From positions 1-64,000 of the forward strand of contig NZ_JADNGY010000001.1 of the NCBI RefSeq assembly GCF_015553625.1: a DNA stretch of 64,000 nucleotides, written 5' to 3'. A program made the position numbers and the translations under genes. Positions 28,886 to 38,806 of the stretch are shown piece by piece (positions within the stretch are counted from its first letter, which is position 1; the number at the start of each line of letters is the position of its first letter). The notes below the pieces were generated by a model, which had not been told where the DNA came from, did no database searches, and saw only the letters and a list, made by a program, of their open reading frames with translations. This DNA is from Streptococcus australis. GTDB lineage: Bacteria > Bacillota > Bacilli > Lactobacillales > Streptococcaceae.

Positions 28886-28930
28886 CCCTTTCCTTAAAGA
28901 AAACTGATATCAGTTAGCTTTAAGAAAGGG
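28886..28930. promoter_or_regulatory. 45-base inverted repeat upstream of the GT2 gene
   Basis: Arms CCCTTTC(C)TTAAAG and CTTTAAGAAAGGG flank a perfect inner palindrome AACTGATATCAGTT, giving a near-continuous 22-base dyad. It ends four bases before TATAAT (28935-28940), so it covers the -35 region. It could be a large operator or a cruciform/RNA element. Confidence 0.7.
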
Positions 28931-28973
28931 CCGTTATAATACCTTCATCACAAACAAGAAACGAGGAACGCTT

Positions 28974-30026
28974 ATGAATTATTTAGTCATCCCCGCTTAT
29001 CAACCCGATCAAAAACTTCTCAAACTGGTTCAAAAATTGAGAGAAAAATGTGACTTCTCCATTATCGTTGTGGACGATGGTAGTTCTGAGGAGTGCCAAG
29101 CTATTTTTGAAAAATTAGACGGGCTAGCTACCGTTCTTCACCACGAAGTGAACCTTGGTAAAGGAGGAGCTCTCAAAACAGCCTACACCTACATTCAAGA
29201 GCAAGGGCAATACGGGACAGTCATCACTGCCGATGCCGATGGCCAACATAAGGTATGGGATATCTTCCGTGTGGCCAATCAATCGCAAGAAAATCCGAAC
29301 CAATTGATTCTAGGGGCACGCGCCTTTTCAGGCAAGGTTCCTTTGCGTTCTGCTTTTGGAAATAAGTTGACCCGCTTCTTGTTCAAGCAACAAACAGGGG
29401 TCCCTGTGACGGATACGCAGACTGGCCTTAGAGCCTTTACAACTAACATGATTCCTTTTATGTTAGAAATTGAGGGACAACGGTATGAGTACGAAATGAA
29501 TGTGCTCCTTGCAGCGAGCAAGACATTTCCCATCTTAGAAGTTCCAATTGAAACAGTCTATATCAATGACAATGAAGGGTCCCACTTCCGCCCTGTTCGA
29601 GATGGCCTCATGATTTACAAGGACATGTTCAAGTTCGCTCTCTCCTCTCTAAGTAGCTTTATCGTTGACTATCTGGTCTATGCCTTTTTCCTTTTCGTGA
29701 TGATGGCGGTGCCGATTAGTCTTCGGATTCTCCTGGCAAACGGGATTGCTCGTGTGACGAGCTCTATCTTTAACTACTCGACCAATAAACGTCTCGTCTT
29801 TAAGAACAAAGACAGCGTGGCCCGAACCGGAAGTGGTTACTTGGGACTTGCTATTGGACTCTTTATTCTCGATACCCTCTTGATTCGACTTTTCTATACA
29901 AGCTTCGGTCTCCATTTGCTCCTCAGCAAGGTGATCGTCGGACTCTTGCTTTTCGTCGTCTCATGGCTGATTCAGAAAAAAATCATTTTCAAGGAAAGGA
30001 CTGCACCTACTCATGAAATTCTTTAA
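28974..30026 (+). CDS. Family 2 glycosyltransferase fused to a GtrA-like membrane domain
   Basis: A 350-residue fusion. Residues 1 to about 215 are a dolichyl-phosphate-mannose-synthase-like GT2 domain (VIPAYQPD, VVDDGS, TADADGQH, DTQTGLRAF). The rest contains four transmembrane segments of GtrA type. Such proteins move a sugar onto a lipid carrier and flip it for surface polysaccharide decoration. It overlaps the next gene by 14 bases. The sugar and acceptor are unknown. Confidence 0.85.
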   Translation: MNYLVIPAYQPDQKLLKLVQKLREKCDFSIIVVDDGSSEECQAIFEKLDGLATVLHHEVNLGKGGALKTAYTYIQEQGQYGTVITADADGQHKVWDIFRVANQSQENPNQLILGARAFSGKVPLRSAFGNKLTRFLFKQQTGVPVTDTQTGLRAFTTNMIPFMLEIEGQRYEYEMNVLLAASKTFPILEVPIETVYINDNEGSHFRPVRDGLMIYKDMFKFALSSLSSFIVDYLVYAFFLFVMMAVPISLRILLANGIARVTSSIFNYSTNKRLVFKNKDSVARTGSGYLGLAIGLFILDTLLIRLFYTSFGLHLLLSKVIVGLLLFVVSWLIQKKIIFKERTAPTHEIL

Positions 30027-30915
30027 AAAATCTTATACTTACGCTGCTTGTTTTGGTATCCTGCTAACAAGCTCCTTCAGCTATTCTATGCTCAAGACCT
30101 TCGTCTTATCGGATGCTATCCAAACCGTCAAAGCAACGACTACTGATACTAAAGCTGCTAAACAAGCTGTGGCTTCTGCGACAACTACAGATAGCAGTTA
30201 CTCCGATGACAATATCCAGGTAAACTTGACAGAAAAAACAGTTGAAAATACCCAGGTTTACATTGCAGATATTACGGTTAGCTCCTCAGACTATCTCAAG
30301 ACGGCTCTAGCCCAAAATACCTATGGAACAAACGTGACAGCTAAGACATCTGTCACGGCAGCTGAGAATAATGCTATTCTAGCCGTCAATGGTGACTACT
30401 ACGGAGCCAATAGTACCGGCTATGTCATCCGAAACGGAGTGGTTTATCGCGATACGGTTCGTGAAGACTCTAGCAATGGCGACCTAGCCATTTATAAGGA
30501 TGGTTCCTTCAAGATTATTTACGAAGATGAAATCTCAGCTGAGCAATTGGTCAAAGATGGGGTCGTCAATCTCCTTGCCTTCGGACCTTCCTTGGTTGAA
30601 GATGGGGAAATTGTCGTTGATACTAATTCGGAAGTAGGTCAATCCATGTCTTCTAACCCACGAACAGCCATCGGGATCATCGATGAAAACCGCTACATCA
30701 TTGTCGTCTCAGATGGACGTACTTCAGAGAGTGAAGGTCTTTCTCTCTACCAATTAGCTGAAGTGATGAAATCTTATGGCGTTAAAACAGCCTATAACCT
30801 GGACGGTGGTGGTTCTTCTACCCTTTACTTCAACGGCCAAGTTATGAACAAACCAACAACAAATGGTACTATCTCAGAAAGGGCGGTGAGTGACATTGTC
30901 TACATCGGTTACTAA
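30013..30915 (+). CDS. Phosphodiester glycosidase (NAGPA-domain) exported protein
   Basis: A 300-residue protein with an N-terminal hydrophobic signal or anchor (about 9-30), then a low-complexity Thr/Ala linker. The NAGPA/DUF2233 domain follows (about 75-298), with NGDYYG, RTAIGI and the conserved YNLDGGGSSTLYFNG. Family members cleave sugar phosphodiesters in exopolysaccharide processing. It acts outside the membrane and is coupled to the GT2 gene before it and the small membrane gene after it. Confidence 0.83.
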   Translation: MKFFKKSYTYAACFGILLTSSFSYSMLKTFVLSDAIQTVKATTTDTKAAKQAVASATTTDSSYSDDNIQVNLTEKTVENTQVYIADITVSSSDYLKTALAQNTYGTNVTAKTSVTAAENNAILAVNGDYYGANSTGYVIRNGVVYRDTVREDSSNGDLAIYKDGSFKIIYEDEISAEQLVKDGVVNLLAFGPSLVEDGEIVVDTNSEVGQSMSSNPRTAIGIIDENRYIIVVSDGRTSESEGLSLYQLAEVMKSYGVKTAYNLDGGGSSTLYFNGQVMNKPTTNGTISERAVSDIVYIGY

Positions 30916-31312
30916 TCCTATCAAACAACGGTTGAAAAAAACCATCCTCTGCTACACTCTGATCTCAGCTTTCTTCTTTGTCGGAAGTCGCATCTACGAA
31001 CACTTTAGTTTTGGGGAGACCTCTGCTTTCATGCACTACCTCTTCTTGATTCCTTTGATTGGTGGTGCCCTACTAGTGGCTATCCAGTTAGTGATTAAAG
31101 GTCTTTCTCGAATCACTCTCAACCTTTGGAACTCAGCGGTTGCTACGGCAACTACGGGGGCCCTCTACCGAGGCATTGTCAATCTATCGGGTCGTTCGAC
31201 AACTCTGGACCAACCCTACTATTATGTCGCAGGGATCTTCCTAATTCTCGCCCTTATCAGCCTCTTCTTTGTCCGTAGCGTTTGGGTGGAAGAAACAAAA
31301 TTGACTACTTAA
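30890..31312 (+). CDS. Small four-helix membrane protein of the GT2/NAGPA cassette
   Basis: A 140-residue protein with four predicted membrane segments (about 18-36, 47-67, 76-95, 112-130). I do not recognise the family. It starts with GTG at 30890, overlapping the previous gene by 26 bases, so it is clearly part of the same operon. It may assist the glycosyltransferase or the glycosidase at the membrane. A terminator follows. Confidence 0.7.
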   Translation: MTLSTSVTNPIKQRLKKTILCYTLISAFFFVGSRIYEHFSFGETSAFMHYLFLIPLIGGALLVAIQLVIKGLSRITLNLWNSAVATATTGALYRGIVNLSGRSTTLDQPYYYVAGIFLILALISLFFVRSVWVEETKLTT

Positions 31313-31316
31313 AATT

Positions 31317-31360
31317 AAAAGCTCTTATTCATAATAATTGGATAAGAGCTTTTGGATCTT
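31317..31360 (+). terminator. Terminator after the polysaccharide cassette
   Basis: AAAAGCTCTTAT pairs with ATAAGAGCTTTT, followed by GGATCTTTT. It begins five bases after the last stop. Confidence 0.85.
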
Positions 31361-31378
31361 TTACAATACTATCTATAA

Positions 31379-31412
31379 AAAAAGAAACCAGAATAACTTC
31401 TGATTTCTTTTG
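31379..31412 (-). terminator. Phosphoketolase terminator
   Basis: On the minus strand AAAGAAATCAGAA pairs with TTCTGGTTTCTTT, followed by a T run (TTTTTTTATAG). Confidence 0.85.
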
Positions 31413-31420
31413 GAATAAAC

Positions 31421-33805
31421 TTATTTATTTACGTTTTCCCATTTCCAGTTGTGTACTTCTGGAATATCATCACCATGTTCACGGATGTAAGCATTGTGGA
31501 AGGCAATTGTTTCGTCCATTTGAGCTGCGAATTCAGCTGCTTCTGCTCCAAGAGCTGCATTGGCTGCATCTTGTGCCAAGTGGAAGCGATCCAATTCAGA
31601 CATCACACGCATATCGAATGGTGTTGTGATATCTCCGTTTTCACGGTAACCATGTACACGAAGGTTATGGTTGTGACGGTTAAAGAAGATGTCACGGATC
31701 ATACCTTCGTAACCGTGGAAGGCAAAGATTACTGGTTTATCAGTTGTGAAGACTTTGTCGAACTCTTCATCTGAAAGTCCACGCGCATCGACGGATGGGT
31801 GACGCAATTTCAAGATATCTACCACATTGACAAAGCGGATCTTCAATTCTGGGAAGGCCTTGTGCAAGATTGTGATGGCAGCAAGAGCTTCTAAGTTTGG
31901 CTCTGTACCTGCAGCTGCAATGACAAGATCTGGCTCTTCATCTGCTGACACAGTTGATGCCCAATCGATCACCTTGTATCCTTTACGAACCAATTCTTCT
32001 GCCTCATCAGCTGAGTAGAATTGAGGACGTGGGTGTTTTGAAGTTACGATCAAGTTTACCTTGTCTTCTGCCTTGAAGGCTTTATCCATCACTGCAAGCA
32101 AGCTATTGGTATCTGCTGGCAAGTATTCACGGATGTATTCAGGAGTTTTCTCAGCCAAGTGAGTCAAGATACCTGGATCTTGGTGAGTGTAGCCATTGTG
32201 GTCTTGTTGGAAAACAGTTGAAGTCGCAATCAAGTTCAAGGCAGGGTAGTTTTTACGCCATGTCGTGTGAGTCTTAGATTTACGCAACCATTTGAAGTGT
32301 TGAGTAATCATAGAGTCTACGACACGAAGGAATGATTCGTAAGAAGCGAAGAATCCGTGACGACCTGTCAAGACATATCCTTCGAGCATTCCTTCTGCTT
32401 GGTGCTCTGACAATTGAGAGTCAATGACACGTCCAGCGGGGCTCAAAGCTTCATCGTAGTCTGGTTTCGTACGTCCTAACCATTGACGGCTTGTACGAGT
32501 GAAGACTTCTTGAAGACGGTTTGATTTGGTTTCATCTGGTCCAAAGATACGGAAGTTATCTGGGTTCGCATCCACAAGATCTGCTGCATACTTACCAAAC
32601 TCGATCATATCTTGGGCCATGATAGCACCTGGTGTTTCGATCTTGAAGGCATGTTTCTTCCAATCAGCAGTGTCCATGGGTTTGATGACACCTGCGTTTG
32701 TGATTGGGTTCATAGCCATGCGACGGTCACCTTTTGGTGCAATTTCGGCAATTTCAGGAAGTAATTTACCAGTTTCGTCGAACAATTCAGCTGGACGGTA
32801 AGATTCCAACCATAAAAGGAGGGCATCTACATGCTCCATGTGGTGAGCATCTACTGGGATTGGAACTTGGTGCGCACGGAATCCACCTTCGATTGGTGTA
32901 CCTTCCCAAGCTTTTGGTCCAGTCCAACCTTTAGGAATACGAGCAATCAAGACAGGATATACTGGTTGAGTTGCTTCTTCTGCAGATCCTTTACGAGCTT
33001 CTGCTTGGACTTTCTTGATTTCTTCAATCGCTTCGTCCAATTTTTCTGCAAACAAAGCATGAGCTGCTTCGTGGTCGTCAGAAATAGCTGTTACGTCTGC
33101 AAAGATTGGTTTCCATCCAAGACCTTCAAAGAAGAGGGCCAATTCTTCGTCTGTTTTGCGTTCGAAGATCGTTGGGTTGTGGATCTTTCCACCGTTGAGG
33201 TAGAAGATTGGAAGAACAGCACCATCGTTAACTGGGTTCAAGAAGGTATTAGCCAACCAACCAGCCATCAATGGACCAGTTTCCCCTTCACCATCACCGA
33301 TTACGGTTGCAGCAATCACATCTGGATTGTCCAAAACAGCTCCAGCTGCGTGAGAAAGAGCATAACCAAGCTCTCCACCTTCGTGGATAGATCCTGGAGT
33401 TTCAGGTGCCGCGTGAGAGGCAATCCCTCCTGGGAATGAGAAGATTTTACATAGGTGTTTAAATCCTTCTTCATTTTGTGGGATATTCGGATTCAATTCT
33501 GTGTAAGAACCATCTAAGTAAGAGTTGGACACCATAACTTGTCCACCATGACCTGGTCCTTCAATGTAGAACATATCCAAGTCGTATTTGTTGATGGCAC
33601 GGTTCAAGTGAGCATAGATAAAGTTTTGTCCTGGTACAGTTCCCCAGTGTCCGATTGGGTGAGCCTTCAAGTCGTTTTCAACCACTTCACGTTTCAACAA
33701 TGGGTTGTCTTTTAAGTACATTTGAGCAGCCGAAATGTAGTTGGCTGCACGCCACCACGCATCCACTTTATCCAAGTAAGCTTTGCTGTTAAAATCAACA
33801 GTCAT
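31421..33805 (-). CDS. xfp: D-xylulose-5-phosphate/fructose-6-phosphate phosphoketolase
   Basis: A 794-residue thiamine-diphosphate enzyme cleaving xylulose 5-phosphate (and possibly fructose 6-phosphate) to acetyl phosphate and an aldose phosphate. The TPP-binding motif GDGEGETGP...NGGKIHN lies near residue 180, [14 protein letters not shown] near 95, and [12 protein letters not shown] near 545. Length and motifs are full. Acetyl phosphate feeds ATP and, in streptococci with pyruvate oxidase, links to peroxide-producing metabolism. The start at 33805 follows GAGGAG. It is probably monocistronic. Confidence 0.96.
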   Translation of the reverse strand: MTVDFNSKAYLDKVDAWWRAANYISAAQMYLKDNPLLKREVVENDLKAHPIGHWGTVPGQNFIYAHLNRAINKYDLDMFYIEGPGHGGQVMVSNSYLDGSYTELNPNIPQNEEGFKHLCKIFSFPGGIASHAAPETPGSIHEGGELGYALSHAAGAVLDNPDVIAATVIGDGEGETGPLMAGWLANTFLNPVNDGAVLPIFYLNGGKIHNPTIFERKTDEELALFFEGLGWKPIFADVTAISDDHEAAHALFAEKLDEAIEEIKKVQAEARKGSAEEATQPVYPVLIARIPKGWTGPKAWEGTPIEGGFRAHQVPIPVDAHHMEHVDALLLWLESYRPAELFDETGKLLPEIAEIAPKGDRRMAMNPITNAGVIKPMDTADWKKHAFKIETPGAIMAQDMIEFGKYAADLVDANPDNFRIFGPDETKSNRLQEVFTRTSRQWLGRTKPDYDEALSPAGRVIDSQLSEHQAEGMLEGYVLTGRHGFFASYESFLRVVDSMITQHFKWLRKSKTHTTWRKNYPALNLIATSTVFQQDHNGYTHQDPGILTHLAEKTPEYIREYLPADTNSLLAVMDKAFKAEDKVNLIVTSKHPRPQFYSADEAEELVRKGYKVIDWASTVSADEEPDLVIAAAGTEPNLEALAAITILHKAFPELKIRFVNVVDILKLRHPSVDARGLSDEEFDKVFTTDKPVIFAFHGYEGMIRDIFFNRHNHNLRVHGYRENGDITTPFDMRVMSELDRFHLAQDAANAALGAEAAEFAAQMDETIAFHNAYIREHGDDIPEVHNWKWENVNK

Positions 33806-34165
33806 ATTGTCTCCTCTCAAATTCTAGCTATGATTCTGATGAATTAGAATCCAGTGCAAATATTTAGGTTATAAACATTCTGTTTCACTAACATGAAGAC
33901 AGAACGAACGCGAACCAAATTTAATTCAATTCTTTTCTATTCTATCAATAATTTAGCTTTTTGTATATAGAAAAAATTAAAAAAAATATAGTTTTTTATA
34001 AAAAGTTTCAAATCTCTTCTAAAATCAAAGTATTTTTCAATCATTTTACAAACAGCTTTTTGCTTAGACCACTCAAAAAGCCTTTGAAATCAGCTATCTA
34101 TAAATTTCCTTGTCACATAAAATCTTTCATGATATACTTTAGATATCAAACTAAAGGAGATCGGT
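33806..34165. other. AT-rich divergent control region between xfp and the unknown membrane gene
   Basis: A 360 bp gap without a gene. For xfp, a possible promoter on the minus strand is TTCATG (33894-33899), 17 bases, TTATAA (33871-33876). Its leader carries a short stem, GATTCT...AGAATC (33834-33853). For the plus-strand gene, TTGTCA (34110-34115), 17 bases, TATACT (34133-34138) with TG before the -10. I found no convincing CcpA site. Confidence 0.55.
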
Positions 34166-35137
34166 ATGATAAAGGAAAAACGCAATAAAGGATTTGTGTC
34201 AGGTCTGGTGCTTGCCTTTGTCTTTCTTGCATTCGCAGGATTAGTATTTTCATTATGGATGGGACGCCAGAACCCTTCTACGAGTTTTGCGGAGGCAGAA
34301 AAGTCTGGGGATCCTGTAACGATGCAAGTCTATGATATTACACGAGAACCTGTCGGAACTGTGGACAACGGCCACGTCCTCTATATCGTCCAGTACGATA
34401 ACCAAAACGATGGTAAGTTTGCAGGGATCGAGGCCAAAAAAGACGATGCGACGATTAAAGAGGTCATTGATAAGGCAAAAAATGGGGAACTGCAGACCCA
34501 TCCTTATCAACTAAAGGGAACGCAATTAGCCCCTTTGGCAAAGGATAGCAAAAATACGTCTCGTAACGGTCGCCTTGTCGGCTATAGCGACTACATCCAT
34601 TCCCTTCTCGACCCGACTTCTGTCGTGTCACTTAATATGACGACCAGCTATTACTTAAGCCTTACAGAGTACAACAAAGACTCCTTATTCCTCTTAATTG
34701 GTTCAGCTGCTCTTGCTGGACTTTCTATCATAATGGTCGTAGCCAGCTTCTCCGTTCGGAAACGGACCATTGCTTCCTATCAGGAACTCCACCAAAACTA
34801 TCCCGAACTCCAAGGAGATCTGTCCTGCCTGTCTGATGAAGCCAGCTACTACAATCAAGACTTAAAAGTTATCTTGTACAAAAATCATTTGATTACCTAT
34901 TTCAGAGGAACGCAAACGATTGATTTACGAGAGGTTCAACAACTATACTTACATGTCACTCGAGTTCGTCAATCAGGGATTGCTCGCTCAATCTTCCAAT
35001 TGTGCTACATCCGCAAGGACAAACCAAAGAAACAGCACCGCCTAGCCATTAAGAATAAGAAGAATGCTGAAGAACAACTCTACACTCTTTTTGCACAGGT
35101 GTCTGAGAGATTCCCAGATGTCAAGGTTGGAATTTAA
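34166..35137 (+). CDS. Uncharacterised membrane protein with extracytoplasmic loop
   Basis: I do not recognise this 323-residue protein. A transmembrane helix at about 11-31 is followed by a hydrophilic region (about 32-175) that should lie outside. A second helix (about 174-196) leads to a basic, cytoplasmic C-terminal region rich in Arg/Lys. It has its own promoter and a strong AAAGGAG site, the first part of which can pair in a CTTTAG/CTAAAG hairpin (34137-34156). It ends in a terminator and so is monocistronic. Confidence 0.75.
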   Translation: MIKEKRNKGFVSGLVLAFVFLAFAGLVFSLWMGRQNPSTSFAEAEKSGDPVTMQVYDITREPVGTVDNGHVLYIVQYDNQNDGKFAGIEAKKDDATIKEVIDKAKNGELQTHPYQLKGTQLAPLAKDSKNTSRNGRLVGYSDYIHSLLDPTSVVSLNMTTSYYLSLTEYNKDSLFLLIGSAALAGLSIIMVVASFSVRKRTIASYQELHQNYPELQGDLSCLSDEASYYNQDLKVILYKNHLITYFRGTQTIDLREVQQLYLHVTRVRQSGIARSIFQLCYIRKDKPKKQHRLAIKNKKNAEEQLYTLFAQVSERFPDVKVGI

Positions 35138-35176
35138 AGCTTTGCAACTCCCTTTGGAAATACTTTTCTCAGCACT

Positions 35177-35217
35177 AAAATCCCCTCATCAGAATCAGTT
35201 GATGAGGGGATTTTTTT
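35177..35217. terminator. Terminator between the unknown membrane gene and hutI
   Basis: AAATCCCCTCATCA pairs with TGATGAGGGGATTT, followed by more T residues. It lies between convergent genes. Confidence 0.88.
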
Positions 35218-35246
35218 CTATTTAGGTCACATTTGAAACGAGAGAA

Positions 35247-36494
35247 TCAAATAACTTTCTTACCATTTTTATAGACGTCTGTCACCAAATTAGTTGCAAA
35301 GAAATAGAAGAGATAATCTAGATTTGGTGCATCGTAAATCGTGATATCGGCCTGTTTCCCAGTATCAAAAGATCCAATGGTTTTGGCACGATCTACTGAA
35401 TAAGCTGCATTAATAGTTACCGCATTGAGAATCTCAACTGGCGTCAAACGCATCATGAAGCAACCGAGGTGCATGGCAAACTGGAGATTGGCTGTCGGAC
35501 AGGATCCTGGATTGCTATCTGTTGTTAGGGTGATGGCCATCCCAGCATCCAGCATCTTACGAGCCGGTGCATAGGTATCTTCCATGAGGCTGAAGGTTGT
35601 AGCAGGCAACAGATTGCCAATAACTTTTGCTGCGGCTAGTTTTTGAATGCCTTCATCGGTAATTACCATCAAGTGTTCTGCACTGGTGGATTCCAATTCA
35701 GCCGCCACGTCAACACCACCGATGGACTCGATTTCATCCGCATGAATCCGTAACTTGAAGCCCATTTCCTTGGCTTTTGACAGAAGATAGCGGGACTCAT
35801 CTGCTGTAAAGACACCCTTTTCACAGAAGATATCACAAAATTCAGCTAACTTTTCTTCCTTCACTTTTGGAAGCATTTGCTCAATAATAAGGTCTAAATA
35901 CTCTTGAGAACGGCCCTTATACTCTGTCGGGATCGCATGGGCTGCCATAAAGGTTGAAACCAGATCAATTTCATGGTCACGGTCCAAGGCAGCTACTACA
36001 TCTAGTTGTCGTTTTTCCGTTTCCCAATCCAAACCGTAGCCGCTTTTAGCTTCAACGGTGGTCACTCCATGACGCAACATATAGTCCAACAGTCGTTTAG
36101 ACTTGTCATAGAGATTGTCAAAAGATGCTTCACGAGTTGCCCGAACAGTGCTCAGAATTCCACCGCCTTGAGCGAGGATGTCTAAGTAGGAAACACCCGC
36201 TAACTTTTTCGCAAATTCATGTTCACGACTGCCTCCATAGACCAAGTGAGTGTGGCAGTCGATCAAACCAGGAGTCGCAACTTTTCCTTCACAGGATTTT
36301 ACTTCCGTATGGTCATCGATCAGTTCTGGATCTGGTTGACCTGTCCCAACTGCGAGGATTTTTCCATCCTTAATAGCAATATAAGCATCGGAAAGGATTT
36401 GCGCTTCTGCCATCTCTTTTCCATAGAGGGGATGGCCTAGATCATTTGGACAAAACAACTGGTTAAAGTGGGTTAAGATTACATCAGCAGACAT
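35247..36494 (-). CDS. hutI: Imidazolonepropionase
   Basis: A 415-residue amidohydrolase, the third step of histidine breakdown (imidazolonepropionate to formiminoglutamate). Metal-binding motifs are visible: [13 protein letters not shown] near residue 65, FMAAHAIP near 170, LRIHADE near 235 and TTDSNPGS near 315. The start is 36494. The longer open frame to 36530 would begin at the predicted transcription start. It is divergent from hutU and shares a regulatory region with it. Confidence 0.95.
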   Translation of the reverse strand: MSADVILTHFNQLFCPNDLGHPLYGKEMAEAQILSDAYIAIKDGKILAVGTGQPDPELIDDHTEVKSCEGKVATPGLIDCHTHLVYGGSREHEFAKKLAGVSYLDILAQGGGILSTVRATREASFDNLYDKSKRLLDYMLRHGVTTVEAKSGYGLDWETEKRQLDVVAALDRDHEIDLVSTFMAAHAIPTEYKGRSQEYLDLIIEQMLPKVKEEKLAEFCDIFCEKGVFTADESRYLLSKAKEMGFKLRIHADEIESIGGVDVAAELESTSAEHLMVITDEGIQKLAAAKVIGNLLPATTFSLMEDTYAPARKMLDAGMAITLTTDSNPGSCPTANLQFAMHLGCFMMRLTPVEILNAVTINAAYSVDRAKTIGSFDTGKQADITIYDAPNLDYLFYFFATNLVTDVYKNGKKVI

Positions 36495-36536
36495 ATGAAA
36501 ACATTCCTTTCTATTTCCATTGTTATTCATTTTACA

Positions 36537-36568
36537 ATTCTAAAGAAAAAGCGTCAAAAAAAAGTCAA
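36537..36568 (-). promoter_or_regulatory. hutI promoter with SARP-like direct repeats
   Basis: Read on the minus strand: heptamer TTGACTT (36568-36562), four bases, heptamer TTGACGC (36557-36551), exactly eight bases, then -10 TAGAAT (36542-36537). The period of the two TTGAC motifs is 11 bp. Neither TTGAC lies at normal -35 spacing, so an activator is expected. Confidence 0.7.
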
Positions 36569-36617
36569 AAAGTTTCTCCCTCATTATTTTTTGCTTTATT
36601 AAAAATTAAATTTATTT

Positions 36618-36649
36618 TTGACTCTTTATTGACGTTTCTTGGATACAAT
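36618..36649 (+). promoter_or_regulatory. hutU operon promoter with SARP-like direct repeats
   Basis: Heptamer TTGACTC (36618-36624), four bases, heptamer TTGACGT (36629-36635), exactly eight bases, then -10 TACAAT (36644-36649). It mirrors the hutI promoter in every spacing. The expected transcript start is near 36656, with AAGGAGG before the hutU ATG. Confidence 0.72.
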
Positions 36650-36694
36650 AAAGAAAATATAAATTCATAGTCTACACATAAGGAGGTTCCTACT

Positions 36695-38725
36695 ATGTCA
36701 TTTATAGACGATAAAGAAATTGCAGCTGCTATGTCTGTCAAACTTGACTTTGATGTCCTACCTGAAAAGGCAACTTTTCAAGAAGGCATCCGTCGTGCAC
36801 CTGATAGAGGCTTCCGCTTAACGCAAGCTCAGACTGAGATTGCTCTTAAAAACGCTCTGCGTTACATCCCTAAAAAATTCCACCAAGAGTTGATCCCAGA
36901 ATTTCTGGAAGAACTAAAAACTCGCGGTCGGATCTATGGCTATCGCTTCCGTCCAAAAGATCGGATCTATGGCAAACCAATTGATGAGTACAAAGGAAAA
37001 TGCACTGCTGCTAAGGCTATGCAGGTTATGATTGACAACAACTTGAGCTTTGAAATCGCCCTTTATCCATATGAATTGGTCACTTACGGAGAAACAGGTT
37101 CTGTCTGTGCCAACTGGATGCAATACAACTTGATCAAGAAATACTTAGAAGTCATGACAGAAGACCAAACCTTGGTGGTTGAATCTGGTCACCCTCTCGG
37201 CCTCTTCAAGTCTAAACCAGAAGCTCCTCGCGTCATCATTACCAACGGTCTCTTGATCGGTGAGTATGACAACATGCGCGACTGGGAAATTGCTGAAGAG
37301 ATGGGCGTTACCAACTACGGTCAGATGACGGCTGGTGGTTGGATGTACATCGGTCCTCAAGGGATCGTTCACGGTACCTTCAACACTCTCCTTAATGCTG
37401 GACGTCTTAAACTCGGTGTGCCTGATGATGGCGACTTAACTGGTAAACTCTTCATCTCGTCTGGTCTCGGTGGTATGAGTGGAGCTCAAGGGAAAGCAGC
37501 TGAAATTGCAAAAGCTGTTGCCATCGTTGCAGAAGTAGACCGCTCTCGAATCGAAACCCGTCACTCTCAAGGTTGGATTAGCCAAGTAACCGACAGTGCC
37601 GAAGAAGCTGTGAAATTGGCTCAAGCAGCCCTTGAAGCTGGTGAATCTACTTCTATTGCCTACCATGGAAATATCGTAGACTTGCTCGAATATGTCAATG
37701 AACACAATGTCCACGTTCATCTCTTGTCTGACCAAACCTCTTGCCACAACGTTTATGATGGTGGCTATTGCCCAGTTGGGATTAGCTTTGAAGAACGGAC
37801 ACGTCTGCTGGCAGAAGACAAAGAAACCTTCCATCGCTTGGTCGATGAAACCTTAGCTCGTCACTTCGCAGTGATTAAAGCTTTGACTGCTAAGGGCACC
37901 TACTTCTTCGACTATGGTAATGCCTTCATGAAATCTGTTTACGACTCTGGCATCAAGGAAATTTCTAAGAATGGTTTGGATGACAAGGACGGCTTCATTT
38001 GGCCATCTTATGTAGAAGATATCATGGGACCTATGCTCTTTGACTATGGTTATGGTCCATTCCGTTGGGTCTGCCTAAGCGGTAAACACGAAGACTTGAT
38101 TGCAACTGACCACGCTGCTATGGAAGCGATCGATCCAACTCGTCGCTACCAAGACCGCGATAACTACAACTGGATTCGCGATGCTGAAAAGAACCAATTA
38201 GTCGTTGGTACACAGGCTCGTATCCTCTATCAAGATTGTATGGGACGTGTCAATATCGCTTTGAAATTTAATGAACTCATTCGCCAAGGCAAGATTGGAC
38301 CGGTCATGATTGGACGTGACCACCATGACGTATCTGGTACAGATGCTCCATTCCGTGAAACCTCCAATATCAAAGATGGATCGAATGTTACTTGTGATAT
38401 GGCCGTTCAATGTTACGCTGGTAACGCTGCTCGAGGTATGAGTCTTGTTGCTCTCCACAATGGTGGTGGTACTGGTATCGGTAAGGCCATCAACGGAGGA
38501 TTTGGTCTCGTCCTAGACGGTAGTCACCGAATCGACGAAATTATCAAATCTGCTATTTCATGGGATACCATGGGAGGGGTTGCTCGTCGGAACTGGGCAC
38601 GGAACGATCATGCTATTGAAACAGCAATCGAATACAACCGTCTCCATGCAGGAACAGACCACATCACTATTCCTTATCTTGCAGACGAAGATCTGGTCAA
38701 AGATGCGGTTCAAAAATTGTTTTAA
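36695..38725 (+). CDS. hutU: Urocanate hydratase
   Basis: A 676-residue NAD-dependent urocanase converting urocanate to imidazolonepropionate, the second step of the pathway. The NAD-binding glycine-rich segment GLGGMSGAQGKAAE is near residue 260. QTSCHNVYDGGYCP is near residue 350, and GRDHHDVSGTDAPFRET is near 535. It is longer than the roughly 550-residue enzymes of Bacillus, as in other streptococcal urocanases. It is the first gene of the long hut operon. Confidence 0.96.
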   Translation: MSFIDDKEIAAAMSVKLDFDVLPEKATFQEGIRRAPDRGFRLTQAQTEIALKNALRYIPKKFHQELIPEFLEELKTRGRIYGYRFRPKDRIYGKPIDEYKGKCTAAKAMQVMIDNNLSFEIALYPYELVTYGETGSVCANWMQYNLIKKYLEVMTEDQTLVVESGHPLGLFKSKPEAPRVIITNGLLIGEYDNMRDWEIAEEMGVTNYGQMTAGGWMYIGPQGIVHGTFNTLLNAGRLKLGVPDDGDLTGKLFISSGLGGMSGAQGKAAEIAKAVAIVAEVDRSRIETRHSQGWISQVTDSAEEAVKLAQAALEAGESTSIAYHGNIVDLLEYVNEHNVHVHLLSDQTSCHNVYDGGYCPVGISFEERTRLLAEDKETFHRLVDETLARHFAVIKALTAKGTYFFDYGNAFMKSVYDSGIKEISKNGLDDKDGFIWPSYVEDIMGPMLFDYGYGPFRWVCLSGKHEDLIATDHAAMEAIDPTRRYQDRDNYNWIRDAEKNQLVVGTQARILYQDCMGRVNIALKFNELIRQGKIGPVMIGRDHHDVSGTDAPFRETSNIKDGSNVTCDMAVQCYAGNAARGMSLVALHNGGGTGIGKAINGGFGLVLDGSHRIDEIIKSAISWDTMGGVARRNWARNDHAIETAIEYNRLHAGTDHITIPYLADEDLVKDAVQKLF

Positions 38726-38743
38726 CATCAAAAAATAAAAATT

Positions 38744-38786
38744 GAGAAAGGGGAGGAGAATACATTGCCCTCCTTCCCCACTTCTC
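38744..38786 (+). other. Intercistronic hairpin between hutU and ftcD
   Basis: GAGAA, GGGG and AGGAG pair in order with CTCCT, CCCC and TTCTC, about 14 pairs with small bulges. No T run follows, so it is more likely an RNA processing or stability element than a terminator. Confidence 0.55.
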
Positions 38787-38806
38787 CTATAAAAAGAGGT
38801 AATCAT

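Noticed and set aside
32831-33439. 202-codon plus-strand frame opposite the phosphoketolase gene
   Set aside because: Cys/Phe/Ser-rich shadow translation, no start signals.
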